64,000 bases of DNA from Hippophae tibetana (GCA_037013495.1 CM072810.1:83002449-83066448); one strand, 5' to 3'; positions 13,860-25,560 are shown, counted from the first letter of the stretch. Program-made: numbers and translations. The notes: generated by a model not told the origin, from the sequence alone.

Positions 13860-14690
13860 AAATAAATCTAAGATAATTGTCAACATAAAATTAAGAGACC
13901 CTAAGAAGGTTATAAGAGTAAAACCAATGATTTATACTCTAAAAGATAGGTTTGAATTTGAAAAATAAATTCAAGAACTCTTGGAGCTAAAATTCATAAT
14001 ACCAAGTAATTCATCCTACTCTAATCCATCATCTCTGGTTGAAAAAGAAGTTGAAAAAAGAAGAGGAAAAAAGAGAATGGTAATAAACTTTAAAGCATTG
14101 AATAAAGAAAACATTGATGATAGATACTTTATTCCAAAGAAAAAGGAATTATTATCATTAATAGAAAGAAAAAAAATACTTCTAAAGCTTTGATTGCAAA
14201 AGTGGATTTTGGTAAATAAGATTAGATGAAGAATCTCAAAAATTAATGGCATTTAGTTTCCCTCAAGGACAATTCCAATGGACTATTGTACCATTTAGAT
14301 TAAAACAAGCTCCGGGCATCTTTCAAAGATATATGGATAATGTATTCAAAAAATTACAAAATATTTGTTGTGTTTATGTAGATGATATTTTGATTTCCAG
14401 TAATGAATTAAATAAACACTATTTGGATATTATTAATAATTTACAAGTATGTAGAAAAGGAGGCATTATAATCTCGAAAAGAAAGCAGTACTTGCCCTGT
14501 AGAAAATTAAGTATTTATGGTTGGAAATTAAAGATGGAAAATATAATCTACAACCTCATATACCAAATACAAAGATTTTTAGGATGTTTGACATATAGAA
14601 GCATATATCAAGAAACTTGCAAAAATAATAAAACCTTTACAAGAAAAATGACAAAAAGACCATATCTGGAAATGAACTGTACAAGATAAT
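13860..14690 (+). pseudogene. Reverse transcriptase, pararetrovirus unit 1
   Basis: Fragments 13981-14193 (70 residues, with the VINFKALNKE motif of the fingers) and 14246-14689 (147 residues). The second fragment holds PQGQFQWTIVPF, QAPGIFQRYMD and the catalytic YVDD (residues 44-47, bases 14375-14386), followed by the thumb region. Between them, at about 14190-14245, a frameshift and stops break the palm. In life it copies the pregenomic RNA from a tRNA primer. The YVDD box is intact, but the protein as a whole is not. Confidence 0.85.
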
Positions 14691-15140
14691 CTGTATATGG
14701 ATAAAGTAAAAGCAAATGTAAAAATTTACCAAATTTATACCATCTAGGATTAGATGATAACATGATAATTGAAACGATGCTTCACAAGAATATTAAGGAT
14801 CAATTTTAAAAGCAAAAGTATATGACAAATATGAATATCTATGTAGATATACATCATGATCTTTCCAAGGTCCAAAGTTAAATTATCATAGTAATGAAAA
14901 TGAATATCTAGATATTAGAAGAGCTATTAAAAAATTTGCAATATATGTCATGAGTCTAGATTCATTGTTATAATAGATAATAATAATTTTGGTTATTTCT
15001 TGAGAACTAATATTGCAGATGATTACAAATAGGGAAGATTAGTCAGATGGTAACAATAGGTCGACCACTACAATTTTGATGTTGAACATCTTTTAGGAAA
15101 TAAGAATATCTTAGTAGATGCTCTTATAAGAGAATTGGCA
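14691..15140 (+). pseudogene. RNase H region, pararetrovirus unit 1
   Basis: Strongly decayed. Matches at nucleotide level to unit 2 at 30430-30900: both contain the GATGATAACATGATAATTGAAAC-like stretch after the reverse transcriptase and a shared end reading FDVEHL. In the family this domain removes RNA from RNA-DNA hybrids. Many stops are present and the catalytic residues cannot be placed with confidence. Confidence 0.55.
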
Positions 15141-15159
15141 CCTCTAATTATTTTTATGC

Positions 15160-16480
15160 TTTCAGGAATTGAACATCTTGATATCAAGATCAAGATAAAC
15201 GAAAAAAAGATAAAAACCATATAGGAACAAATCGAGCTATTATTCCTCAAGAAATTTCTCATGGAGACAGGAAATAAAGAGGAAGAACTTAATTATTGAA
15301 AACAACTTTTGGAGTCTAAAAAATCAAAAGAGGAATTTTCATTAAAAATTCAATATAAAGAAATAATTCAAAATGAAAAGGAATAATTTAAAATGAAAAG
15401 GAATAATTCAAAATGAAAAGGAAGAACTTAATAATTCAAAAGAGAGTAAAATATTTGAAATAAAAAGGCTTGATTAGGCAGATGAAACAGAAAAAGACTT
15501 ATGTGGTTTATAATTGCCTAAAACCAAGAATCTATAACAACTGTGTAGAAGCTAGTAAATCTATTCTAGGAATTAATGGAGTGGCTCATAGTTCCTTCAC
15601 CAACATAATAGAAGCTGAAAATAGCTATGACAATTAAAAAACACAAAAATAATAACTCCAGAAGAGATAGTAAGAAATTATTCTATAGTACTACAACAAG
15701 AACCAACAGTACCAAGCAGGTTGACAACTCAAGTGAAAATAGCAAGAGCTCTAGTACCATTTAGAGAAGCATCTTTCCTAGAGACCTTAAAAATAGTAAA
15801 GCATTCAGTGCTATTTAGAAACATCCCTCCAGAAATTCATCAGTTATTGAAAATGAAAAAAACCAATATAGAAGCTTTAGCAAACCATAATGGTTGAGTG
15901 TCTAGAGACAAGGAATTTTCTATAGAAAGTAAATTCAATATTTTAGAAAGAGCTGATCCAATATTTGTTCACTAATGAATGGAAATAGTGTTTATCTCAA
16001 ATTTTTCAGTTCACTAATGGATGGAAAGAGGAAAGATGTATCAATTCCTACCACTTTATCAATATAAGGATTTTCAACACAAACAGATAAGTTCCTAAAC
16101 CAAGGATGCTTCTAGAAAAGGAATTCAACACAGAAGAACTTTGTGCATTAAGAGGTCAACTGTTAGGCCAAATTTACTATGAACTCATGAAGATGGAAAA
16201 CTCTACGTAAATCAAAGTAAATTATTCACTAGTAAAGTCATGATTATTTCTCATAGTAGCCTGACTCTTTTAGAGGAAGATGGTGAAAAAATTACCAAAC
16301 ATGAAACCAATTTTAATAGCAACAACCTGGAAATTGGTCAAGAAACAAAGAAGGTATTCTGCTTCTATTCCATAAAAGCTACCAAAGATTACAGATGTAT
16401 TTATTGTATCAAATGAAGAGAAGATGAAGATGCATCATCATCAATGTCATCAAAATGACTTTAGGTTGAAAAATGACAAA
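15160..16480 (+). pseudogene. Second reading frame with viroplasmin/RNase-H1-type N-terminal domain, unit 1
   Basis: It follows the polyprotein directly. After a lysine/glutamate-rich lead containing a 20-bp tandem repeat (15362-15421), the segment at about 15494-15645 reads KTYVVYNCLKPRIYNN ... ILGINGVAHSSFTN ... EAENSY. This is the pattern of the hybrid-binding domain found at the start of RNase H1 and of caulimovirus viroplasmin (Pfam Cauli_VI): YVV, KPxIY, GxxxVxHxxF, EAExxx. The equivalent segment in unit 2 is 31187-31340. The rest (15680-16480) shares VPFREASFLETLK and similar segments but matches no family I know. It is broken by stops. The domain call rests on pattern alone, but two diverged copies agree. 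Confidence 0.6.
15362..15421 (+). repeat. Three adjacent 20-bp tandem copies
   Basis: The unit AATAATTCAAAATGAAAAGG occurs at 15362-15381, 15382-15401 (one change) and 15402-15421. Because 20 is not a multiple of 3, each added copy shifts the frame. The expansion itself disrupts the lead of the second viral frame. Confidence 0.95.
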
Positions 16481-16666
16481 TAAGAATAAAGAGAGGAACT
16501 GTTGACAGAAGAGGAAAAATAAAATAAAGATGTAGTCTCATATCTTAATTGGTAGCATGTGCCAAGGAAAAAAGCAATGACTACCATTTAAAGCAGAAAA
16601 GTAGATGAATTATTAAAGTAAGGAAAAAATAGCAATTTTTGTCTTGTAAATAGGGGTTCCTTGTGC

Positions 16667-16675
16667 TATAAAAGG
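16667..16675 (+). promoter_or_regulatory. TATA box of pararetrovirus unit 1
   Basis: TATAAAAGG lies about 190 bp after the end of the second frame, the normal place for the pregenomic RNA promoter in Caulimoviridae. Unit 2 has the identical box at 32477-32485, in the same position relative to its second frame. The purine-rich and GTCTT-type elements upstream are not assigned. A transcript-end signal of AATAAA type is not perfect here (AGTAAA near 16864). Confidence 0.7.
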
Positions 16676-16999
16676 AACACTTATTTTCATTTTAAGACAC
16701 AAAAAAACCAGAGCACACTACTCTGAAAAACACATAAACTCATAGAAATCCCCTCTATCTAGAAATCCCAAATTAGTAATTATATACCCAATAATTATGA
16801 GCAATTAAGAGTCCTTTCAAGATTCTTAGTTGGCCTTAAGTTTGTAATAATTATTATTTTATGAGTAAAATGGAGTTCAGTTACTCTTTCCTAGTAATTC
16901 AAAAATTGGTCCCATTTATATATGGATGCAAAAGGCTTGCCATTATAAGGAAGGTGTTAAGGTTTGAGCAAAACTGAGGCATAATTGGTGTAAAAAGAG

Positions 17000-17599
17000 G
17001 AGACGAACATAAGGAAAGAGAATGATAGACTCCTTAAATTCAGGTATAATAATTATAAATTTAAACCAATTAAAGATCTTGAATGTTTAAATATTTGCTT
17101 ATACTAAGTGATAATACTGATAAATAGAAAATGGAGATAGAAACATCGCAATATTATGATAAGAAAAGTTAAGTAATAGGAATTAATAAACATTAAACAA
17201 CTAGTTTGAAAGAAATTAAAATGAAATATAAAAATCTAATTTTATTATAAAATTTGATAAAGGTTATCTTTTAGTTTTAAATGAATATTTTAAAGATTTA
17301 TAAAACTTGTCTTAAACTTTTTAGAAGTTTTAACACCTTATTAGATATCTATACAGATTATATTAAAGCTACTACAAGCATAATAGATCATCCTATATCA
17401 AGGGTATTAAAGGATTATTTTAGTCAAAAATATATATTCTTAGAAGAAAATGAAGAAAGAAAAAGAGAATTTAGTAACCTTATGTTTAGTTATTATTTCT
17501 TTGAAGAATATAGATACACTATATGTGCAGAAATATATGGTTGTATAGACTTATACACTCCATTGTAATAATTATAAAAATTAAGAAAATAAAAATTAA
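17000..17599. other. Stretch between unit 1 and the CACTA-like element; one unassigned 95-codon frame
   Basis: Holds an uninterrupted frame at 17281-17568 (plus, 95 codons, starting MNILKIYK, ending IDLYTPL). It is somewhat less biased than random AT-rich frames and contains acidic and basic residues mixed (EENEERKREF), but I recognise no family. It could be the end of the virus-derived part, a captured fragment, or chance. Nothing else is seen. Confidence 0.35.
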
Positions 17600-18659
17600 A
17601 TTATCTTTAAAAATTGAGTTGATATGTAAAGTCGATTTTTGGAAAAAACTGACTTTTAATGAATTTAAAGTTGGTTCGGTGTAGAACCGACGCTATCCAC
17701 GTAGGACGTAGCATCAGTTGATGTTTTGAACCGATGTTACACGTGGACGTAGCATCGGTTCTAGGTGTCAACCGACACTACACATGGACGTAGAATCGGT
17801 TCCAGGTGTCAACCGACACTACGCTACGTGGATAACGTCGATTTCAGGTGTCAACCGACACTACGCTATGTGGATAGCATTGGTTCACCATGTCAGTCGA
17901 CGCTACATCCATGTGTAGCATCGGTTTGACATGTCAATCGATGCTATATACGTGGATAAATTCTTTTCTCTTCTTTCTTCCCCAGATAGAAACTATTCCA
18001 AGCACTGTATAACTCTCAAAAACCCAAAACATCTTCTACTTCTCCTCCACTCTTTCTCATTTTTTGGCCACTTATGACCACCAATTCCAACACTGGTTAG
18101 TGGGTTTTCTTCCTCTCTAACTAATCTTTTAGATCCCCTATTTTTTTGAGCAAAATACTCAAAAAATTTATACTCATTTCTCACTTACAAAACACAATTT
18201 TTTCTTCATTTTCTTCATTTTGTCACTTCATTTACTCTTGTAAGTATTTCTATTAATCCTACGCACTTATTATTCATATTTTTTCTATTATTATGTGTTA
18301 TTATTTATGTGTATAAATTTTTGTATTATATATGTAGGTTTGCATTATAACATCAGGAGAAGAATATGATGATCTTGAATAACATAGAACAACACCATGA
18401 TAATTTTTCTACTATTAATTAATATTTTATTTTTCAATTATTTGTATTATTTAAACTATTTGTTAAACTGATTTTATTTTTTTCTGTTATTATTTAGTGA
18501 TTGAATATAGGTTTTAATTTAAGTATAATAAAAAATGAGTAAATTTTGTAAAAAAAAAAATTAAAATCGGTTCACGCATTGAACCGACTTTAAATTTTAA
18601 GTTATTTCATTTAAATTCGGTTTAGCGAATAGACTTTAATACCCCTTTTTGTAGTAGTG
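17600..18659. mobile_element. CACTA-like non-autonomous DNA transposon (right end clear)
   Basis: The right end at 18645-18659 reads CCTTTTTGTAGTAGTG, the reverse of the CACTAC(T)ACAAAAAGG terminus common in plant CACTA elements. Internal to both ends are mirrored ACCGACTTTAA-type sequences (about 17630-17690 and 18568-18640) and a subterminal repeat block at 17670-17960. No transposase is present. The left terminus is not clearly preserved, so the start is approximate, and the 3-bp target duplication could not be confirmed. It interrupts the non-coding region between unit 1 and the primer site of unit 2. Confidence 0.65.
17670..17960. repeat. Subterminal repeat block of the CACTA-like element
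   Basis: Direct and inverted copies of AACCGACACTAC / GTAGCATCGGTT with GTGTCAACCGACACTAC spacers occur about every 25-60 bp. Such short GC-richer repeats near the ends are where CACTA transposases bind. The block stands out sharply from the surrounding AT-rich DNA and is rich in CpG sites (ACGT, CCGA). Confidence 0.85.
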
Positions 18660-18780
18660 ATTAGAAGTGAATGTGAGAAAACTATTTATCAAAAACCTTT
18701 AAAATTTTAAAAACTGTAAAATCAACAAATTTTAAAACTACAGTACTTAACAACTAGCATTAAAACAACTAGCCTCAAAT

Positions 18781-18793
18781 TGGTATTAGAGCC
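18781..18793 (+). other. tRNA-Met-type primer site starting pararetrovirus unit 2
   Basis: TGGTATTAGAGCC matches the Met primer site with one change. It is followed by a leader and a first frame at about 18870 (near MSILAFVMNLKSI) that resembles the sequence after the primer site at 33178. This marks the minus-strand start of the viral genome, here joined head-to-tail to unit 1. Confidence 0.7.
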
Positions 18794-19060
18794 AGAGAAA
18801 TATTAATAAAATATAGTTAAAAAAGTTAATACCATTAATTTTGAGTACATCAATAGTATTAACTAGAAATACTATGAGCATTCTAGCATTTGTTATGAAC
18901 CTCAAGAGTATAAATGAAGATATGTTAAACCTCTAGGGTATTTTAGATATATCCCGCATAAGGACTATCAAAAACTTTAACAATATTCAGAAGTCATTTA
19001 AGAATTTTAACATAGAAAGCTTTATAAATAAATGTTTATTTAGGCCAATTTCCCCTTTTT

Positions 19061-19426
19061 CTTAATGTAACTTGTAGATTTTTAGTCATAGGAAAGATTT
19101 AAAATATCAATATCATAAATTTTATGAAAATGTTAAAGATATTGTTGTTATTTATGAAAATTTTAAATTTTTTTAAAACTATATTATCAAAATTATGAAA
19201 TTTATTTATAAAACTTTATAAAATATCAAAATAATCAACTACTTATATTTTTAAAATAATTTCTTATTTAATACATATATTTATAAAAATTATGATATTC
19301 AAACTATTAAATTTCAATTTTTAATATTATTATAAATGGATACACTTAGGTTGTACATACCATAATTTAAATTATGAAAAAAAGAACTATATAGGTAAAA
19401 CTAATAAATTAAATGTAAAAATAATG

Positions 19427-19470
<44 letters not shown>

Positions 19471-20024
19471 AAGAAGTATAAAGTATTATTCTAAATAAGT
19501 AATATTTTGATTGAAGATAAAAAAAACTATAAATAGATAAATTTTTAATATTAATATGAAATGATATTTTATCGATAATTTTTGACATTTTGTCAACAAT
19601 TTCTTGACAATATCCATGGTATACAAAAAATGATTTTTTCTCGATATTTTCTTAACATCGACATTTTTTTGATAATTTTGTGACATTTTCGAGATTTTTT
19701 TGGCATTTTTGTCAAAAGATGTGAATATCACATTTTGATATCGAGATGTACAAAAAAACTAATAATATTACAACAATGTCGATGATATCATCGTTATTTC
19801 AATCCATAACTGTAGGTAGAGTTTTTAAACTTAAGTAAGGTAGAAAATATTCTAATAACACAGATTTTACCCTTTTAATTGAAGGCACATTTTTCTTGTT
19901 ACACCTACTAATAAAAATTTCTAAATGCACACCTTAATTTACTAACATTTTTAAGTTATTGACCTAAATATCTTCAATTTTAATGAAATGATCAATTTTC
20001 ATAGTAAAAAAGACAGCCACCACT
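19061..20024. other. AT-rich insertion/replacement in the movement-protein region of unit 2
   Basis: The movement-protein core seen in unit 1 is not recognisable. Instead there is AT-rich DNA with an (AT)n run at about 19431-19467 and a stretch at 19550-19800 rich in ATATCGA, TTGACATTTT and CGATATTTT motifs, which look like a dispersed repeat. The frame at 19486-19731 is a by-product of these repeats. Borders are uncertain. Confidence 0.4.
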
Positions 20025-20533
20025 GAATAAATTGTATTAGAGATAGAAAAAAGATATTAGATGAATAGGCTAATGCAATGGGTATACTATTCCACACAAT
20101 TGGAACTACTAGTACAAACCCACCAATCTGTATAGTATTATTAAACTATAAAATGACAAAATATTAAAATATGATTTAGTAATCTACTAGATGATATACA
20201 TCTTAGGATGCAAGAAGATTCTGCAACACGAAGACAATATTTAGATAAAGTAGTAAATGAAATATATAAAAAGTTTATAGGAGAAGATAAAGGAAACCAT
20301 ATTACTAAAACAAGTAAATTGGAAATAAATGAGATTAAATGACATTAGTAAATATGAAAATATGTTATATATGCTATATAGATTTTTTATATGTGAATAT
20401 GAAAGTATTATCGCAAGATATCTAAAATACAACAACAATAATTTAAGAAAATATTTTATCAAAAGTTACTAGAAACTCTATATAAAACTCTTTAAGAAAA
20501 TTAGATAAATAGAAATACGATGGCAGTACTAGA
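20025..20533 (+). pseudogene. Coat-protein region, first part, unit 2 (split by copia element)
   Basis: The nucleotide stretch at 20035-20165 matches unit 1 at 12225-12360 (both include TTGTATAAGAGATAG-like and CAATCTGTA.GGTATTA). It ends at 20533, where the minus-strand copia element begins, and resumes at 26009. Stops are frequent. The flanks of the copia insertion share TTAGA/CTAGA, the probable target duplication. Confidence 0.7.
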
Positions 20534-20973
20534 TGTCAGAATAGCAATTGAAATGAAGCATAGTAGAGAAAAATATGAAAGCATTATGACTAAATAACAA
20601 ACAAGAAGGAATGCAACATGGAAAAAGATAAAGACTGATAGACAAGAAGTTTGTAATTTTGTACTGATATTTGTAACTATGCAAAATCAGAAAGACTTAA
20701 TACAATATGTAATATATGGTAGCTATATATAGAGATATAATACTTTATTAGAAAGTATAATTTTTACTCACACTTAGATAAATAATACTTGATTAACAAG
20801 AATATGTGTTGCTTATACTAAGATAAATAATATTTGATTAGTAATATACTTGTTACTCACATTAAGATGTAATGTTAACTACCCATGTTCTATTTATTTA
20901 GTTATCAATCTATGCATATTAATCAATTGACTTGCTGCTTGTATTAGCTGATAAGTCTTGTTTAACTCTAACA
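20534..20973 (-). repeat. 3' LTR of the 20.5-26.0 kb copia element
   Basis: Minus reading starts TGTTAGAGTTAAACAAGAC and ends with CAATTGCTATTCTGACA. It contains three copies of an approximately 45-bp tandem unit (about 20737-20868) ending in CTCACA..TAAGATAAATAATA, where the 5' LTR has two. This explains most of the 440 against 401 bp length difference. Confidence 0.9.
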
Positions 20974-21240
20974 TCCCCCTCAAACTTAGTGGCATGCAAA
21001 TGACACAAAATTTTCTTTGATGATAATTGAAAATTTGAAAAGATAGGGGTTTATTAAAAATGTCTGGTGGTTGATAAGTAGAAGGAATATGGTGCACTTG
21101 TAAGGTATTAGATACTACCTTTTCATGCACAAAGTGAAGATCAAATTCAATATGTTTAGTGCGAGCATGTTGAAATGGATTGGTTGTAAGTGAGACAGTG
21201 ATAAGACCATAAATAGGAAACTTTAATTCATATAGCAAAG
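20894..21240 (-). pseudogene. Copia RNase H end of the 20.5-26.0 kb element
   Basis: The 114-residue frame contains HARTKHIEFDLHFVHEKV and, later, PPDIFNKPLSF, the highly conserved end of copia RNase H (family pattern HxRTKHIEID.HFxRE...ADIxTKPL). It runs through the polypurine tract into the LTR, where the final residues are LTR-encoded. The first half of the RNase H domain, between 21240 and 21650, is broken by stops. Confidence 0.85.
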
Positions 21241-21659
21241 TAGTAATCCAAATAAGTTCAAAGGTGGTATTAGCTAATGCATGATATTCAGCCTATGTGC
21301 TTGATTTTGACACATCAGTTTGTTTTATAGAATGCCATATAATAGGATTAGAACCCAAAAAGACCACAACTCTTAAGGTAAATATTCTATCATTAGGATC
21401 TTAACCCATTCAGCATCTGAAAACCCATGAATTTGTAATTGACATAAAGGTTAGAAAACCAAACCATGACTGATAGTGCCCTGAAGATACCTCAATATTT
21501 TTTTACTACATTCTAGTTAAGAACATGAGAGGAAGACATAAATGGATAAACTCTATTAACTACATATGAGAGATTAGAATGTGTAATGATGATATATTGC
21601 AAAGTACCAACCACATTTCTATAATATATGAAATTATCAAGAAAATCACCAATATGAGC

Positions 21660-22660
21660 TTATAAGGAGTATTTAGTTATCATAGGTGGATCAATATGTT
21701 TAGAGTTATCCATGTGAGTTTTGATGAAAACATCCCTAATATATTTTCTTTGATTAAATAACAAATTATCATTAGGAAGTTTGATTACTTTTATTCCTAA
21801 GAAATAGTTGATCACCCTGGAGAACTCTAAGCAAAATTTAGCATGTAAAGTAGATATGAAAGATTGTACCTCTTGATCATCACTACCTGTAATAATAATA
21901 TCATCAACATACATTAAAAATAAATGGTAGAGGAACTTGTGACCTTAAAAAAATAGTGAGTTGTCTTCTTTTGACTTAACGAAACCTATGGAGAGTAGTG
22001 CTAATGTAAGAGTGTCAAACCATGCTCTTCGAAGCTTACTTCAAGCCATAAATAGCCTTGTTTAACTTGCAAGCATATTTGGGAAGCTTAGTATATTCAA
22101 AGTCTTATGTATGTGACATGTACACTTTCTCTTCCAGAGTTTCATTCTGGAACACATTATTAATTTCAAGTTGATGAAAAGTCCATTTTCTTTTTAAAGC
22201 CAAAGTAACAATCACTCTATTGGTGACTAGCTTAATTACTAGACTAAATGTGTCAATAAAATCAAAACATGATTTTTGATTATAACCTTGCAACAACTCT
22301 AGATTTTTTTTGTCTAAGGAACCACTTGGTAATTTTTTAACTCTAAAAATTCTTTTATTACCAATGATTTTTCTATCTATTAGAGGAGGAAGAAGATCCC
22401 ATATTTTTTTTTCATTAAAGCATTAAACTTCAATTTCATAGATTCTTTCCAAAAAGGGTCAAGAAGGGCTTGTATGGCAATTATAGGTTCCGTAAGGGAA
22501 TGATTAACACAAGTAGAAAGGTAGGCTTTCGGCTTGTATATTCCATCTTTGGAATGTGTTGGCATATGATGTGTATTGGAGGTGAATGGTTTCATTGATG
22601 GAACTGTCTGATTATCTGGGATAGAGGAAGATGGAATATCTAAAGGTATATCTCCAATAT
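21660..22660 (-). pseudogene. Copia reverse transcriptase of the 20.5-26.0 kb element
   Basis: Frames 21660-21914 (MYVDDIIITGSDDQEV, with catalytic YVDD; then FCLEFSRVINYFLGIKV), 22105-22296 (GYNQKSCFDFIDTFSLV; LEINNVFQNETLEEKVYM) and 22380-22664 (DPFWKESMKLKFNALMKK) are successive parts of one domain in copia order. The family motif QLDVNNAFLHG is altered to QLEINNVFQNE. Frameshifts and stops separate the parts. Confidence 0.85.
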
Positions 22661-22837
22661 TCAAAGGTTGAATATGTTCTTGAAAATTTGGAAAGGCTGG
22701 TAAGGATGAAACAAAAGATAATTAAGTTTGAATAGGTGTGATAGGTTTATTAGGGAAATGTGAAACTGAAAAGGCTATTGTATGTGCATGACTAGATAAC
22801 AGAAGTAAACTAGACTGTGATATGTTATTAGGAAAAC

Positions 22838-23970
22838 CTAGAACATGTGTGACACTAGAAGATTAGAAACATATTTGTGTACTATAGGTAAAACATTTCT
22901 TTGTGGTGGAGATGGTTCAACAGATTGTGACTTGGATGGTGAAGCAAAAAGAACATTGTTTTCCTCAAAGGTCACATTGGAATTGATATAGTGCCTACCA
23001 TTAGGTGAAAGATATTTAATACCCTTTATGACATGGATTATACCTAAGGAATGTACAAGGAGTGAATTTTGATTATAACTTGTGAGAACTATACTCTCTA
23101 GCATAAGGAAAACATAAGAATCCTAACACTTTTAAAAAATTATAATCAAACTTCTGTGAGAAAAGAACTTTAGAAGGTATCTTGTCATTTAAAATATGAG
23201 TAGGCAAATGATTGATGCGAAAAATACTATTATAAAAGGCTTTATCCTAAAATTCAGAAGGAATGGAAGCATGAGATAACATAGCCATGTCGAACTCTGA
23301 AATATATCTATGTTTTCTTTATACAAGTCAATTTTGTTCATAATTATGTGGACAAGAAGTATAATGAACAATACCAGTTGAAGCAAGTGTGTAGAGAGTC
23401 CTTGAAACTCTCCACACCAATCACCGAGAAAGATTTTAATTTTGTGACCTATTTGAAGGTCAAATTGAGTTTTAAATTGTTGAAAGGCATAAAGAACATC
23501 AGATTTATTTTTAAGAAATAGATCCAAGTATATATACTAAACTCATTAATGAAATGAACTGAAAACCATTTTATAAACAACTATTGCAACCCAAACATCT
23601 AAATGCATATCTTGTAATGGAATTGATGCATAACTAGATATGGACCAAAAATGTTGCTTATGACTTTTTCTTGTTTCACATGTTACACATAAATAATTTG
23701 TTTTATTAGTACTAAAATAAATATTACAACTAGACAATTCCTTTTCTACACCTGAAATAGAAGCATGGTCCATTCGTGGGTGCCATAAACCAAGTATAGA
23801 TAATGAATTACAAGCTCTGAATGTAGTACAAAGTAAAGATAAATTGTGACTTTCAGCATGAGGGATCGATTTATGCATTGAATGAGATGAAAGAGACTTC
23901 AATAGAGCTAAATCAAAACCATAAATTCCATTGTGAAGTTGACCTTGGAGCAAGATTGCTCTTGTCATCT
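22838..23970 (-). pseudogene. Copia integrase of the 20.5-26.0 kb element
   Basis: The frame at 23546-23968 carries the zinc-binding head: LWHPRMDHAS ... CVTCETRKSHK keeps the HHCC ligands (family LWHxRLGHxS ... CxxC). 23189-23527 contains the core region (FQQFKTQFDLQIGHKIKIF, IRSDxG-like decayed) and 22838-23104 the C-terminal part (DVTFEENNVLF type, here SNVTFEENNVLF). The catalytic DDE set is not complete. Confidence 0.8.
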
Positions 23971-25560
23971 GGTCCTTTGTAAAACAATAAGAGGAATGAA
24001 ATTCAAAATAGACATTGTTATCCTTAGCAAATTGTAAAACACTAAGAAGATTTTTTGCAATATCATTAACATGTAATATACTTTTGAGAGGAAAGGTTTT
24101 TTATGGAATAATAACTGAAGAAAATTGATTAACTCTAACATTTTCGATATGCAAATGTTGACCATTACCTATCATAACTTTACTAGAACCAGATTTGGAT
24201 TTTATACCTATGAGATTTAATGCATTATTAATAATATGATTTTTAGCTCCGTAGTTAGGGAACTACTAAGGTTCAACTAGAAACTATGAAATAAGTGGTG
24301 CTACATATGAAAAAGCTGGTGAAGGAATAAGACATTGTGGTTGTGAAGGCATGGGTTGAAAATTAGACTATATAGCATTCATAGAATAAGGCATATAATG
24401 ATTTTTAAAAGGGTTGGCTAAAGGTCTATAAGCAATTGAAGCATACATGGCTTATGGCTCAAAAGGTTATAGGGATGGTTGCATAGGTAGTGCTATGGAA
24501 ATATAAGGCATATTGGATAAGTGATGTGGTGGTATAGGTGGTGGTCTTCCTCCAGTAGGCCTTTAGGTGAAAAACTCTTGTCAAACCTAAATCAACATAA
24601 TGCTACAATATGGCCAAGCTTTCCACATAGATGACACTGTTATATTCCTCTTCCTCTCCATGTCATCTGCCTCCTCTATCTCTTAAAATAATATCCTTGT
24701 CCATTAAATTTTTGTTGAGGTATAGCAAATTTGTGGCCAACTTATTGTTTTATACTGTGTGATTGGTTAAACAAAGAACCGGTGTCACTAGAGGTCGATT
24801 TTGGAGATTGGTTGCTTAGTGTGAAGTTAATTGTAGGCGATGGTAAAACTGCAACTTATCTCCTTCTTTCCAATCTATAATCATGACTTATTAACAGGGC
24901 TAAAGCATAATCTACTATCACATTTTCATTTAACATCCTCTCTATTAGAGTAGAGAAAACATTATCACAAGATTCATCTAATCCATTGAGGATTGTCTTC
25001 AAATGTTATTCTTCACTCAAGTTATAGCCAACTACATATAACTCATCTATCAACATTTTAACTTTTAATATATACTTAGCTATGGATAGATTTTCTTTCT
25101 TTAAAATTTGAAATTACTCTTTAACTTGAATTGCATTAGCATGTGACTTAGAGGCAAATGATTTTTCAAGTTTCAACCAGGCATCATAGTTTGTATCAAA
25201 ACTTGAGATCTATTTTAAGATGCTATTTGTAAGACAAGACATAATCCAACACCCAAGTACAACATCTTGTTTCTCCCAGTATTTATATTTAGGATTCACT
25301 GAGTTATTGTCAAAAAATTTGAGAGGAGGTGGTGAAAGAACTTATTCTTCCAATTCTAGACCATATAGAATTTTTAAAATTTAGTGTTTCTAGATTTTAT
25401 AATTCATGTTATCTAATTTTATGGAAACAAGTATATTGTGAAATTTATATAAATCTTTGTCCATATGACTAGAGTTTTTAGAAAAATCATTTGCAATTGT
25501 AGTATGTTTACTAGTGGGTATGAGTTTATGAGACTGAGTCAGGTCTATAGGATCCACCAT
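23970..25560 (-). pseudogene. Copia gag and protease of the 20.5-26.0 kb element
   Basis: Gag starts at ATG 25560-25558, about 35 bp after the primer site (reads MVDPIDLTQSHKLIP). It contains the UBN2-type core (LDNMNY; YDAWLKLEKSFAS; LNGLDES) with stops, and a zinc knuckle CHLCGKLGHIVALC near 24600-24640. The protease active site at about 24250-24262 reads FPNYGAKNH where the family has PDSGAxxH, so the catalytic Asp is replaced by Asn. It is inactive. Confidence 0.75.

Larger units (their letters stand above)
10340..17000 (+). mobile_element. Endogenous pararetrovirus unit 1 (Caulimoviridae, decayed)
   Basis: One virus-genome-sized unit reading left to right: movement-protein region, coat-protein region with zinc knuckle remnant, protease remnant, reverse transcriptase, RNase H remnant, second frame, then a TATA box and transcript-end region. 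There are no LTRs, as expected for a pararetrovirus. All frames are interrupted by many stops and frameshifts, so it cannot encode intact proteins. A second copy at 18.78-33.1 kb matches it domain by domain, which gives the order independent support. The single polyprotein plus separate second frame and Met-type primer site recall Florendovirus or Petuvirus relatives; the genus is not settled. Borders are approximate. Confidence 0.85.
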
